DNA of 64,000 nucleotides from Zeimonas sp003577305 (GCA_030263385.1 SZOX01000011.1:17827-81826); one strand, 5' to 3'. Positions 54,838 to 63,587 are shown, counted from the stretch's first letter. Made by a program: numbers and translations. Notes: generated by a model from the letters alone, not told the origin.

Positions 54838-55817
54838 ACCTGATGCCGGCATTCCGCCTGCACCGCCCGCAGACGCTCGAAGAGGCGGTGCGGCTCAAGA
54901 CCGGGCTGCCCGGGGCGCGCTTCGTGGGAGGCGGCACCGATCTCCTGGTCAACCTGCGCCGCGGCCTGGGCGAGCCGAGCGACCTGATCGACCTGGGCGC
55001 GGTGACCGAACTCGGCGCAGTGCGCCACGTCGAAGGCGCGCTGTGGCTGGGCGCCGGCGTGACGCTGGCCAACCTGGCGCAGCACCCCGAGATCGTCGAC
55101 GCCTATCCGGCCGTGGCGCAGGCCGCCCGGGCCGTGGCAGGTCCCACCCATCGTGCCGCGGCGACGCTGGGCGGCAACCTGTGCCAGGACACCCGCTGCA
55201 TCTTCTACAACCAGAGCGACTGGTGGCGCGAGGGCAACGGCTTCTGCCTCAAGTACAAGGGCGACAAGTGCCACGTGGTGGTCAAGAGCGATCGCTGCTA
55301 CGCCACTTACCACGGCGACCTCGCCCCGGCGCTGATGGTGCTCGATGCCGAGGCGGTGATCGCCGGCACGCAGAGCGCGCGGCGCATCGCGCTGTCGGAG
55401 CTGTACCGTGAAGACGGTGCCGCATACCTGACGCTGGGCGCCGGCGAAGCGCTGGCCGCGGTGGTGCTGCCGCCCCCGGGCGGGCGCCGTGCGGCCTACG
55501 CCAAGGCGCGCGTGCGCGATGCGGTCGACTTCCCGCTGGCCGGCGTGGCGGCGGCACTCAGGCGCGAGGGCGACGTCATCGGCGAGCTCAGGGTGGCGAT
55601 CAGCGGCACGAATTCGGCGCCGCTGATGGTTCCCACCGCGGAGCTTGCAGGCCGTCCATGGAACGACGAAGCCGCCGCGGCCCTTGCACTCGCCCTGCGC
55701 AAGACAGCCAACCCTCTGCGCACCACGGTCACCGCGCCGAAGTACCGCCGGCGGGCGATCCAGGGCATGACGCGCAGGCTGGTCGACGGCCTGTGGAACG
55801 ACGCGAGGGGCGGATGA
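54834..55817 (+). CDS. hcrB: 4-hydroxybenzoyl-CoA reductase, FAD/4Fe-4S (beta) subunit
   Basis: This 327-aa FAD subunit has the flavin loops FVGGGTDLLVNLRRG and AAATLGGNLCQDTRC. Crucially it carries the extra cysteine-rich insertion (about 117-155) absent from ordinary xanthine-oxidase medium subunits: Cys122, Cys138, Cys146 and Cys155, plus Cys117. That [4Fe-4S] site is the hallmark of 4-hydroxybenzoyl-CoA reductase, and its presence separates this operon from generic aldehyde or CO oxidases. It is coupled to hcrA and marR by ATGA overlaps. Confidence 0.94.
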   Translation: MNLMPAFRLHRPQTLEEAVRLKTGLPGARFVGGGTDLLVNLRRGLGEPSDLIDLGAVTELGAVRHVEGALWLGAGVTLANLAQHPEIVDAYPAVAQAARAVAGPTHRAAATLGGNLCQDTRCIFYNQSDWWREGNGFCLKYKGDKCHVVVKSDRCYATYHGDLAPALMVLDAEAVIAGTQSARRIALSELYREDGAAYLTLGAGEALAAVVLPPPGGRRAAYAKARVRDAVDFPLAGVAAALRREGDVIGELRVAISGTNSAPLMVPTAELAGRPWNDEAAAALALALRKTANPLRTTVTAPKYRRRAIQGMTRRLVDGLWNDARGG

Positions 55818-56353
55818 AGACGGCGGCCGACACGGCCGACGCACCGGCCGCGGCAACGCCGAGAGACCGCCAGGAACCGGGGGATCGCAACGAACTCTCC
55901 TACGGCCTGCTGCCGCAGGTGCTCGGCTATCACCTGCGGCGCACCCAGGTGGCGATCTTCCGGCACTTCTCGCGAACCGTGGCGGCCGAGGAGAACATCA
56001 CCCCCGGCCTGCTGGGCATGCTGCAGGTCATCGCCGCCAATCCGGGGCTCGCGCAGAGCCGGCTCGCCGAAGCGATGGAGGTCGATCGCTCGACGATCGT
56101 CAAGGTCGTCGACCAGCTCGAGGGACGCGGACTGATCGTGCGCGAGCCCTCGCCTCACGACAAGCGCAGCTACTGCCTGCGGCTCACCGGCGAGGGCACC
56201 GCGGCGCTGCGGCGTATGCTGGCGCTGATGCGCAGGCACGAAGACGAGTTCACGCAGGCCCTGTCGGCCGAGGAGCGGCAGTTGCTGATCCGCCTGCTCG
56301 AACGGCTGCACAGCCCGGCCGCGCCGTCACCGGATCGGCAAGCGCCGCGTTGA
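55814..56353 (+). CDS. MarR-family regulator of the hcr operon
   Basis: This 179-aa winged-helix repressor has a disordered N-terminus (about 25 residues), then LSYGLLPQVLGYHLRRTQVAIF, recognition helix AEAMEVDRSTIVKVVDQLEGRG and wing VREPSPHDKRSYCLRLT. MarR relatives in aromatic operons usually sense acyl- or aryl-CoA ligands. Its ATG overlaps the hcrB stop, so it would be autoregulated with hcrCAB. The perfect palindrome at 51889-51905 is the obvious target. Confidence 0.9.
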   Translation: MKTAADTADAPAAATPRDRQEPGDRNELSYGLLPQVLGYHLRRTQVAIFRHFSRTVAAEENITPGLLGMLQVIAANPGLAQSRLAEAMEVDRSTIVKVVDQLEGRGLIVREPSPHDKRSYCLRLTGEGTAALRRMLALMRRHEDEFTQALSAEERQLLIRLLERLHSPAAPSPDRQAPR

Positions 56354-56363
56354 CCTGCATCAA
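56350..56363 (+). promoter_or_regulatory. FNR/Anr-type box upstream of the ferritin-like gene
   Basis: TTGACCTGCATCAA matches TTGAT-N4-ATCAA at 9 of 10 positions and overlaps the marR stop codon, 75 bases before the ferritin-like ATG. Confidence 0.6.
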
Positions 56364-56382
56364 GTGCGGATTGCGCCATGCG

Positions 56383-56402
56383 AGCCACCCTGACGGGTGG
56401 CT
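56383..56402 (+). repeat. Hairpin in the leader of the ferritin-like gene
   Basis: AGCCACCC and GGGTGGCT form a perfect 8-base stem with tetraloop TGAC, between the FNR-type box and the gene. No U-tract follows, so it is either a weak end for the hcr-marR transcript or a 5'-leader structure. Confidence 0.5.
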
Positions 56403-56437
56403 GGCACCCCGGAGACGGGCCGCAACAAGGAGACGTC

Positions 56438-56947
56438 ATGAGCTACACGCTGCCGGAATTCCTCGCTCACGCGGTGGCGCTCGAAACCGAGGCGGCCGAG
56501 CGCTATCTCGAGCTCGCCGACATGATGGAAGCGCACCGCAACGACGAAGTCGCCGCGCTGTTCCGCGACATGGTGCGTTTCTCGCAAATGCACCGCGACG
56601 ACATCAGGGCCAGGGTCGGCGACATCGTGCTGCCGAAGCTGAAGTCCTGGGAATACCGCTGGTCCAGTCCACCCGAGGTCGGCGGCGAGGAGGCCTTCGA
56701 CTACCTGCTCGACCCGTGGCATGCACTGCGCTATGCACGCGAGAACGAAGTGCGCGCGATGGAGTACTACAGTTCGGTGGGCATGCAGTCCAGCGACCCG
56801 GAAGTCAGGCGGCTGGCCGCCGAATTCGCCAGCGAGGAAGCCGAGCACGTCGATGCGCTCGACAAATGGCTCGCGCGCACGCAGCGTCCCTCCACCACCT
56901 GGGACGCCGACCCCGAGATCGAGCCGGTGCGCCAGCACCGGAGTTGA
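56438..56947 (+). CDS. Ferritin-like (rubrerythrin-type) diiron protein
   Basis: The 169-aa helical protein carries paired carboxylate/His motifs of a ferritin-like diiron site: HAVALETEAAERYLELAD, MVRFSQMHRDDI, ARENEVRAMEYYSS and FASEEAEHVDALDKW. It lacks the rubredoxin-like CxxC domain of full rubrerythrin. Such proteins detoxify peroxide or oxygen or store iron. SD AAGGAG precedes the ATG by five bases. Its own FNR-type box and position next to an oxygen-sensitive reductase suggest a protective role, which is inference. Confidence 0.87.
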   Translation: MSYTLPEFLAHAVALETEAAERYLELADMMEAHRNDEVAALFRDMVRFSQMHRDDIRARVGDIVLPKLKSWEYRWSSPPEVGGEEAFDYLLDPWHALRYARENEVRAMEYYSSVGMQSSDPEVRRLAAEFASEEAEHVDALDKWLARTQRPSTTWDADPEIEPVRQHRS

Positions 56948-57022
56948 GACGACCGCGCTTTCCGCTCCGACGTACCCCGGAGGTCCGCTTCGCCTGCGCT
57001 CGCTGCGCGCCAGAGCCGAACG

Positions 57023-58444
57023 ATGCACGCAACCGATCGCTGCCGCGCCGCGCCGGGCGAGCCGCCGCGCGCGCAACCCGAGGTCGTGGTGATCGGCGCC
57101 GGCCCCGCGGGACTGATGGCCGCCGAAGCCGCGAGCATGGCGGGCCTGGCCGTCGACGTCTTCGATGCGATGCCCTCGGCCGGCCGCAAGTTCCTGCTCG
57201 CCGGCCGCGGCGGTCTGAACCTCACGCACTCCGAGCCGCTCGACGCCTTCCTGTCGCGCTACGGCGAGCGTCGCGCGCAGCTCGAACCGCTGATCCGCGG
57301 CTTCGGACCCGCCGAGCTGCGCGACTGGGCACATGCGCTCGGCGTGCAGACCTTCGTCGGATCGTCCGGACGCGTCTTTCCGGCGGAGATGAAGGCCGCC
57401 CCGCTGCTGCGCCGCTGGCTGCACCGGCTGCGCGAAGCCGGCGTGCGCCTGCACATGCGCCATCGCTGGCTCGGCTGGGCCGCAGCAGCCGGCGAGGCCG
57501 CGTCGGGCAGCGACGCGCCGCGCGCGGCTCCGGCGCTCGCGATGCTCGGCCCGCAAGGCGAGTTCACGCTGCACGCGCAGGCAGTCGTGCTTGCGATGGG
57601 CGGCGCAAGCTGGGCGCGACTCGGCTCGGACGCCGCCTGGGTGCCGCTGCTCGAAGCGCGCGGCGTGCACATCAAGCGGCTGCGTCCGGCGAACTGCGGC
57701 TTCGACGTGGGCACGCCGCAGCAGCCCGGCTGGTCGGAGCACTTTCGCGAACGCTTTGCCGGCCGACCGCTGAAGTCGGTCGCCGCCAGCATCGAGGGGG
57801 CAGCCGATGCACCCGCCCCGCGGCAGGGCGAATTCGTGGTCACCGACAGCGGCATCGAAGGCAGCCTCGTCTATGCGTTCTCCGCTGCGCTGCGCGACAC
57901 GATCGAGGCGGCCGGTTCGGCCACGCTGCTGCTCGACCTCGCGCCCTCGCGCAGCCAGGCGCGGCTGGCGACCGAACTCGCGCGGCCACGCGGCGGGCGC
58001 ACGCTGGCGAACCATCTGCGCGTGCGCGCCGGGCTCGAAGGCGTGAAGGCGGGACTGCTGCGCGAACTGCTGCCCGCGCAGGACTTCGCCGATCCCGAGC
58101 GGCTGGCGGCGGCGATCAAGGGGCTACCCCTGCGCCTGGTCGCGGCGCGCCCGATCGACGAGGCGATCAGCACTGCCGGCGGCGTGGCTTTCGAGTCGCT
58201 CGACGAGCACCTGATGCTGCGCGCCCTGCCCGGCGTGTTCTGCGCCGGCGAGATGCTCGACTGGGAGGCACCCACCGGCGGCTACCTGCTCACCGCCTGC
58301 TTCGCGACCGGCCGGGTCGCAGGCAGCGCGGCCGCGGCGTGGTGCCGCGGCCAGGCTCCGGTTCGCGCGCCGAACGGCCCCGCATCGCAACCAGGCGCAG
58401 TGCGCGCATTCGCGGCGTCCGGAAACGCCCGCACCGACGCGTGA
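57023..58444 (+). CDS. HI0933/BaiN-like FAD-dependent oxidoreductase (TIGR03862 type)
   Basis: This 473-aa flavoprotein begins with a Rossmann motif VVVIGAGPAGLMAAEAASMAG and has KFLLAGRGGLNLTHSEP, the GRVFPAEMKAAPLLRRWL segment, VVLAMGGASWARLGSD and the C-terminal FAD motif GVFCAGEMLDWEAPTGGYLL. The pattern fits the TIGR03862 group, whose substrate is not established. The tail after residue about 445 is unconserved. It is 75 bases downstream of the ferritin-like gene, possibly in one transcript. Confidence 0.87.
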   Translation: MHATDRCRAAPGEPPRAQPEVVVIGAGPAGLMAAEAASMAGLAVDVFDAMPSAGRKFLLAGRGGLNLTHSEPLDAFLSRYGERRAQLEPLIRGFGPAELRDWAHALGVQTFVGSSGRVFPAEMKAAPLLRRWLHRLREAGVRLHMRHRWLGWAAAAGEAASGSDAPRAAPALAMLGPQGEFTLHAQAVVLAMGGASWARLGSDAAWVPLLEARGVHIKRLRPANCGFDVGTPQQPGWSEHFRERFAGRPLKSVAASIEGAADAPAPRQGEFVVTDSGIEGSLVYAFSAALRDTIEAAGSATLLLDLAPSRSQARLATELARPRGGRTLANHLRVRAGLEGVKAGLLRELLPAQDFADPERLAAAIKGLPLRLVAARPIDEAISTAGGVAFESLDEHLMLRALPGVFCAGEMLDWEAPTGGYLLTACFATGRVAGSAAAAWCRGQAPVRAPNGPASQPGAVRAFAASGNARTDA

Positions 58445-58550
58445 GCAGCAGCGCGGCACGGCGCGCAGGGGCTTGCGCGGCGCGCCCCGTTGCATTCATG
58501 CTTCGGTGTCGGCCCTCGGCCCCCGCCACGCTTTCCACGGGAGACTCCGC

Positions 58551-60605
58551 ATGCCCGCGCACCCGAGTGCGAACCTGCGAACGCTGGCTTTCGTCGGGCA
58601 CTCCGGCGTGGGCAAGACCACGCTGGTCGAAGCGCTGCTCGCGGCGAGCGGCATGCTCACCGCTGCCGGCAGCGTCGAGCGCGGCAACACGGTCTGCGAC
58701 TACGATCCGATCGAGAAGGAGCACGGCCATTCGCTGAAGGTGGCCTGCGCGCATCTCGAGCGCGACGGCGTGCGCGTGCACCTGCTCGACACTCCCGGAT
58801 ATCCCGACTTCTCCGGGCGCGCGATGGCCGCGCTCGATGCGGTCGAGTCGGTCGCCATCGTGGTCAACGCCCAGCACGGCGTCGAACTGTCGGCAGCGCG
58901 CATGGCACTGTGGGCGCAGACACGCGGGCTTTGCCGGTTCATCGTGCTCAACCGCATCGACGCCGACGGCGTCGACCTGCCGGCGCGGGTCGACGACCTG
59001 CGTGCCGCCTTCGGCCAGGAGTGCCTGCCGGTGAACCTGCCCACCGGCGGCGGGCACGGCGTGGCCGACTGCTTCTTCGCACCCTCGGGCGTCCCCACCG
59101 ATTTCGGCAGCATCGAGCAGGCGCATCGCGCGCTGGTCGAGCAGGTGGTCGAGGTCGACGACGCGCTCACCGAGCGCTACCTGTCCGGCGAGGAGATCGA
59201 CGCGCAGACGCTGCACGACGCTTTCGAGCGGGCGCTGCGCGAAGGGCACATCGTGCCGATCCTGTTCGTGTCGGCGCGCACCGGCGCCGGTGTCGCCGAA
59301 CTCCTCGACTTCATCGTGCGGCTCGCGCCGAGCCCCGACGAAGGCAATCCGCCGCTGTTCGAGCGCTGGCCCGGCGGCGATCGCGAGCGCGCCGAGCCGT
59401 TCGTCGCCACGCGCAGCGCCTCCGACCACGTGCTCGCGCACGTGTTCAAGGTCGAGATCGACCCCTACGTGGGGCGCATCGGCGTGGTGCGCGTGCACCA
59501 GGGAACGATCACGCCCGACACGCTGCTCTACGTCGGCGAAGGCCGCAAGGCGGTCAAGGCCGGCACGCCGATGCTGCTGCAGGGGCGCGAGACGCGCGCG
59601 CTGCCGGCCGCCGGGCCGGGCGAGATCTGCGCACTCTCGAAGATCGACGAACTCGCCTATGACGCCGTGCTGCACGATGCGGCCGAAGACGCCGCGATCC
59701 ACTTCCGCCCGTTGCCGCTGCCGCATGCGGTCTACGGGCTGGCGGTGCGCGTGAAGCGGCGCGGCGACGAGCAGAAGCTCGCCGAGGTGCTGCAGCGCAT
59801 GACCTCCGAAGACCCGAGCCTCGCCGTCGAGCACGACCCGGTCACGCACGAGGCCGTGATCCGCGGCCTGGGCGAACTGCACGTCGGGCGCGTGCTCGAA
59901 CGCATCCGCGCGCAATACAGGCTCGAAGTCGATTCGCATCCGCCGACGATCCCGTATCGCGAGACGATCGCGGCGGCTGCCGAAGGCCATCACCGGCACA
60001 AGAAGCAGAGCGGCGGCGCCGGACAGTTCGGCGAGGTGTTCCTGCGCATCGCGCCGCTGGCGCGCGGCGAGGGCTTTCGCTTCGTCGACGAGGTCAAGGG
60101 CGGCGTGATCCCGAGCGTCTTCATTCCCGCGGTCGAAAAGGGCGTGCGCCAGGCGCTGGCCGGCGGCGCGATCGCCGGCTTCCCGGTGCAGGACGTGCAG
60201 GTCACCGTCTACGACGGCAAGACCCACTCGGTGGACGGCAAGGAGATCGCCTTCGTCACCGCAGGCCGCAAGGCGTTCCTCGACGCGGCATCCAAGGCCC
60301 GGCCGATCGTGCTCGAGCCGATCGTCTCGCTCGAACTGGTGATTCCGCAGGAAGCGATCGGCGCGGTCTCGGGCGAACTGTCCGCGCGCCGCGGCCAGGT
60401 GTCGGGCAGCGGCGCGGCGCGCGCCGGCATGGCCACGCTTCGCGGGCGCGCGCCACTGGCCGAGTTGTCCGACTTCCAGGGACGACTGAAGGCGATCACC
60501 GGCGGGCAGGGCAGCTACTCGCTCGAACTCCTCGGATACGAGGAGGCGCCGCCGAACGTGCAGAGCCGGCTGCGCGCCGCCTGGCGGCCACACGAAGAGG
60601 AGTGA
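58551..60605 (+). CDS. Elongation factor G-like GTPase (EF-G paralogue)
   Basis: This 684-aa protein has EF-G domain order: GTPase (G1 GHSGVGKTTL, G3 DTPGYPD, G4 NRID), domain II, and domains III-V with HHRHKKQSGGAGQFGEV in domain IV. G1 lacks the VDHGKT of canonical EF-G, and the domain IV tip is altered, so it is an EF-G-like paralogue rather than the housekeeping factor. Its role is unproven; related EF-G2-type proteins have been linked to ribosome rescue or stress. ATG 58551 starts MPAHPSANLRTLAFVGHSG. Confidence 0.9.
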   Translation: MPAHPSANLRTLAFVGHSGVGKTTLVEALLAASGMLTAAGSVERGNTVCDYDPIEKEHGHSLKVACAHLERDGVRVHLLDTPGYPDFSGRAMAALDAVESVAIVVNAQHGVELSAARMALWAQTRGLCRFIVLNRIDADGVDLPARVDDLRAAFGQECLPVNLPTGGGHGVADCFFAPSGVPTDFGSIEQAHRALVEQVVEVDDALTERYLSGEEIDAQTLHDAFERALREGHIVPILFVSARTGAGVAELLDFIVRLAPSPDEGNPPLFERWPGGDRERAEPFVATRSASDHVLAHVFKVEIDPYVGRIGVVRVHQGTITPDTLLYVGEGRKAVKAGTPMLLQGRETRALPAAGPGEICALSKIDELAYDAVLHDAAEDAAIHFRPLPLPHAVYGLAVRVKRRGDEQKLAEVLQRMTSEDPSLAVEHDPVTHEAVIRGLGELHVGRVLERIRAQYRLEVDSHPPTIPYRETIAAAAEGHHRHKKQSGGAGQFGEVFLRIAPLARGEGFRFVDEVKGGVIPSVFIPAVEKGVRQALAGGAIAGFPVQDVQVTVYDGKTHSVDGKEIAFVTAGRKAFLDAASKARPIVLEPIVSLELVIPQEAIGAVSGELSARRGQVSGSGAARAGMATLRGRAPLAELSDFQGRLKAITGGQGSYSLELLGYEEAPPNVQSRLRAAWRPHEEE

Positions 60606-60626
60606 CGGCGAGGGCTGCGCGGCGCC

Positions 60627-60640
60627 TTGATCTGGATTAA
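60627..60640 (+). promoter_or_regulatory. FNR/Anr-type box upstream of the aryl-CoA ligase
   Basis: TTGATCTGGATTAA matches the FNR consensus at 9 of 10 positions. A TCAAAT -10-like hexamer at 60663-60668 is spaced as for a class II site, giving a start near 60675 and a leader of about 70 bases. Confidence 0.6.
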
Positions 60641-60743
60641 ACCGGATCCGCATCCCCGGCGATCAAATCACCCTGACGCGGTCCTTCGCGGATCGACCGC
60701 GATTCGCCAGCGTCCGACGTCCACGCGAGGAACCTGGAGCACC

Positions 60744-62387
60744 ATGCACCTGCCCGGCGGCGTCCCTTCGGCTCACGTCGATCCGTTCATCGGTTCGCAG
60801 CTTCCGCCGCGAGATCTGTGGCCGCGATTCGATTATTCGGCGGCGCACCTGAACCACTACCCGGATCGGCTGAACGCCAGCGTGGCGCTGCTCGATGCGG
60901 CGGTCGAGGGCGGCGCCGGCGACAGGCCGGCATTGCACTACGAGGCGACCACCTGGACGTATCGACACCTCCTCGATCGCGTGCAGCGCATCGCGCGGGT
61001 GCTCGTCGAGGATTTCCGCCTCGTTCCGGGCGAGCGCGTGCTGCTGCGATCGGCCAACACGCCGATGGTCGCCGCCTGCTGGCTCGCGGTGCTGCGCGCG
61101 GGCGGCGTCGTCGTCAACACGATGGCGATGCTGCGCGCGCGCGAACTCGCCTACATCCTCGACAAGGCGCAGGCGCGAATCGCGCTCTGCGAGGTCTCGC
61201 TTGCCGAAGAACTCGGGCTCGCCGCCGCGCGTGCGTCGCTGCCCGAGCGCATCGCGTGTTTCACGCCCTGCTGCGATGCGAGCCATCCCGATGCCGACCT
61301 CGACCGGCGGGTCGCGGCGAAACCCGCTGGCGGGTCCGCGGTGGCGACCGCGGCCGACGACGTGGCACTGGTCAGCTTCACTTCGGGAACCACCGGCAAC
61401 CCGAAAGGCGCGGCCGTCTTTCACCGCGACCTCGTCGCGGTGACCGATTGCTGGCCGCAGGTCTACACGGTCGAGCCCGACGAAGTCGTCGTCGGCTCGT
61501 CCACGCTGGCGTTCACCTACGGGCTGTCCACTTCGCTTCTCTTTCCGCTGCGCCATCGCGCCACTACGGTACTGATCCCGCGCCCGACACCCGAGGCGCT
61601 GCTCGAAGCGATCCAGCGCTACCGTGCCACGAGCCTGTATTCGGTGCCGACGCTCTATCAGAACATGTTGCCGCTCGCCGGCGCCTACGACCTCTCGAGC
61701 CTGCGCAAGTGCGCATCGGCGGGCGAGAACCTGCGCACCGACCTGTGGGAGCAATGGCGTGCGGCCACCGGAACGCGCGCCGTGAACGGGCTCGGCACCA
61801 CCGAGATGCTCTCGCACTTCGTCTCCGAATCGATGCAGGTGGCATGCGTGGGTTCGATGGGACGCCCGGTGCCCGGCTACACCGTGGAGATCCTCGACGA
61901 CGAAGGCCGGTCGCTGCCGCCCGGCGAGCGCGGCCGTCTCGCCGTGATCGGCCCGACCGGCTGCCGCTACATCGGCGACCCGGCGCGCCAGGCGATTGCC
62001 GTGCAGCACGGCTGGAACCTCACCGGTGACATCTGCGAGCGCGACACCGAGGGCTGCTTCTGGTACATCGATCGCGCCGACGACATGATCGTCTCCGCCG
62101 GCTACAACATCTCGCCGCAGGAAGTCGAGCGCGCGGTGCTCGAGCATCCGAAGGTCTACACCTGCGCGGTGATCGGCGTGCCGAGCGAAACCCGCGGCAA
62201 CATCGTGCGCGCCTGCGTGGTGCTGCACGATCCGCGCGACGCGGGCGAGGCGATGGCGGCCGAGATCCAGAACCACGTCAAATCGATGCTCGCGCCGTAC
62301 AAGTACCCGCGCGAAGTCAAGTTCGTCGACGAACTGCCGCGCACCGCGACGGGCAAGATCCAGCGCTACCGCCTGCGCGAACTGTAG
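60744..62387 (+). CDS. AMP-forming aryl-CoA ligase (2-aminobenzoate/benzoate-CoA ligase type)
   Basis: This 547-aa adenylate-forming enzyme activates an aromatic acid to its CoA thioester. Motifs are A3 SFTSGTTGNPKGAA, A5 NGLGTTEM, A7 NLTGDICERD, A8 DDMIVSAGYNISPQEVE and the catalytic Lys in RTATGKIQRYR. The N-terminal pattern (SAHVDPF, LPPRDLWP, YPDRLNASVALLD) resembles 2-aminobenzoate-CoA ligases more than 4-hydroxybenzoate-CoA ligase, so the preferred acid is open. ATG 60744 has GGAG five bases upstream. It has its own FNR-type promoter. Confidence 0.88.
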   Translation: MHLPGGVPSAHVDPFIGSQLPPRDLWPRFDYSAAHLNHYPDRLNASVALLDAAVEGGAGDRPALHYEATTWTYRHLLDRVQRIARVLVEDFRLVPGERVLLRSANTPMVAACWLAVLRAGGVVVNTMAMLRARELAYILDKAQARIALCEVSLAEELGLAAARASLPERIACFTPCCDASHPDADLDRRVAAKPAGGSAVATAADDVALVSFTSGTTGNPKGAAVFHRDLVAVTDCWPQVYTVEPDEVVVGSSTLAFTYGLSTSLLFPLRHRATTVLIPRPTPEALLEAIQRYRATSLYSVPTLYQNMLPLAGAYDLSSLRKCASAGENLRTDLWEQWRAATGTRAVNGLGTTEMLSHFVSESMQVACVGSMGRPVPGYTVEILDDEGRSLPPGERGRLAVIGPTGCRYIGDPARQAIAVQHGWNLTGDICERDTEGCFWYIDRADDMIVSAGYNISPQEVERAVLEHPKVYTCAVIGVPSETRGNIVRACVVLHDPRDAGEAMAAEIQNHVKSMLAPYKYPREVKFVDELPRTATGKIQRYRLREL

Positions 62388-62411
62388 CCCGGGGTCCGGC
62401 GCGCCGCCCGC

Positions 62412-63587
62412 ATGAGCACTGCCGCAGTCATCGAAATCCTCGGCCGGCTGGTGGCCTTCGACACCGTGAGTGCGCGGCCGAACGCCGCACTGATCGAATG
62501 GGCCGCCGACCGACTGCAGGCCTGCGGCGCGCGCACGCAGGTGCAGCACGGCCACGAGCCGGGCAAGGCCAACCTGTTAGCGACCATCGGCCCCGACGAT
62601 CGCCCGGGGTTGATGCTCTCGGGCCATTCCGACGTGGTGCCCGTGACCGGCCAGGCGTGGAGTTCCGACCCGTTCACGCTCACCGAACGCGACGGCAGGC
62701 TGTACGCGCGCGGCGCGGCCGACATGAAGGGCTTCATCGCCTGCGTGCTCGAGGCGGCCCCGCGCTTCGCAAGCGCGCAGTTGCGCGCGCCGGTGCACGT
62801 CGCGCTGTCGTACAACGAGGAGACCGACATGCGCGGCATGCGCCACCTCGCGGCGCTGCTGGCGGCCACGCCGGTGCGCCCGGCGGCGTGCATCATCGGC
62901 GAACCGACCTCGATGCGGGTGGTCGTCGCGAACAAGGGCTCGGCCGGCTATCGCGTGAAGGTGCGCGGCCATTCGGTGCATTCGTCGCTGCGCGACCGGG
63001 GCGTGTCGGCAGTGGAGTGCGCGGCCGAGATCATCGTCTTCGTCAATGCGCTGCAGAAGCGCCTGAACGCGGCGGCCCGCCACGACGGCTTCGAGTTCCC
63101 GCACAGCAGCGTGCACGTCGGGCGCATCGAAGGCGGCACCGCGCACAACATCACGGCGAAAGACTGCGAATTCCTGCTCGAGATCCGCACGCTGCCCGGC
63201 ACGCGTTCGACCGACGTGCTGGGCGAGGTCCGCGCGTATTGCGACGAGGTGCTGCTGCCGGCCATGCGCGCGATCTCGCCCGATGCGACGATCGGGTTCG
63301 AGGAGATCTTCGACACGCCGGCACTCGACGAGCGCGGCAACGTCTACCTCGCGCAGGCGATCATGCCGCTGTGCGGCCACCTGTCGGCGGGCCGGGTCAG
63401 CTTCGGCACCGAGGCGGGCATCCTGCAGGAAATCGGCGTGTCCACCGTCGTCTGCGGCCCGGGGGAAATCCGCGTTGCGCACCAGCCCGACGAATACGTC
63501 GAGATCGCGCAACTCGAGGCGTGCACGCACTTTCTCGACCTGCTCGGCGAGCGCCTGGCCCGGGGCGAGCTTCCTCCGGGGCATTGA
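62412..63587 (+). CDS. argE: M20-family acetylornithine deacetylase-like (ArgE)
   Basis: This 391-aa zinc amidohydrolase matches the ArgE branch of M20: LSGHSDVVPVTGQAW (zinc His and Asp), the bridging Asp in YARGAADMKGFIA, the catalytic Glu pair in YNEETDMRGM, IIGEPTSMRVV and the last ligand in FGTEAGILQE-type sequence. It would release ornithine from N-acetylornithine, though some homologues act on other acylated amines. It begins 24 bases after the aryl-CoA ligase stop and may be cotranscribed with it. Confidence 0.85.
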   Translation: MSTAAVIEILGRLVAFDTVSARPNAALIEWAADRLQACGARTQVQHGHEPGKANLLATIGPDDRPGLMLSGHSDVVPVTGQAWSSDPFTLTERDGRLYARGAADMKGFIACVLEAAPRFASAQLRAPVHVALSYNEETDMRGMRHLAALLAATPVRPAACIIGEPTSMRVVVANKGSAGYRVKVRGHSVHSSLRDRGVSAVECAAEIIVFVNALQKRLNAAARHDGFEFPHSSVHVGRIEGGTAHNITAKDCEFLLEIRTLPGTRSTDVLGEVRAYCDEVLLPAMRAISPDATIGFEEIFDTPALDERGNVYLAQAIMPLCGHLSAGRVSFGTEAGILQEIGVSTVVCGPGEIRVAHQPDEYVEIAQLEACTHFLDLLGERLARGELPPGH

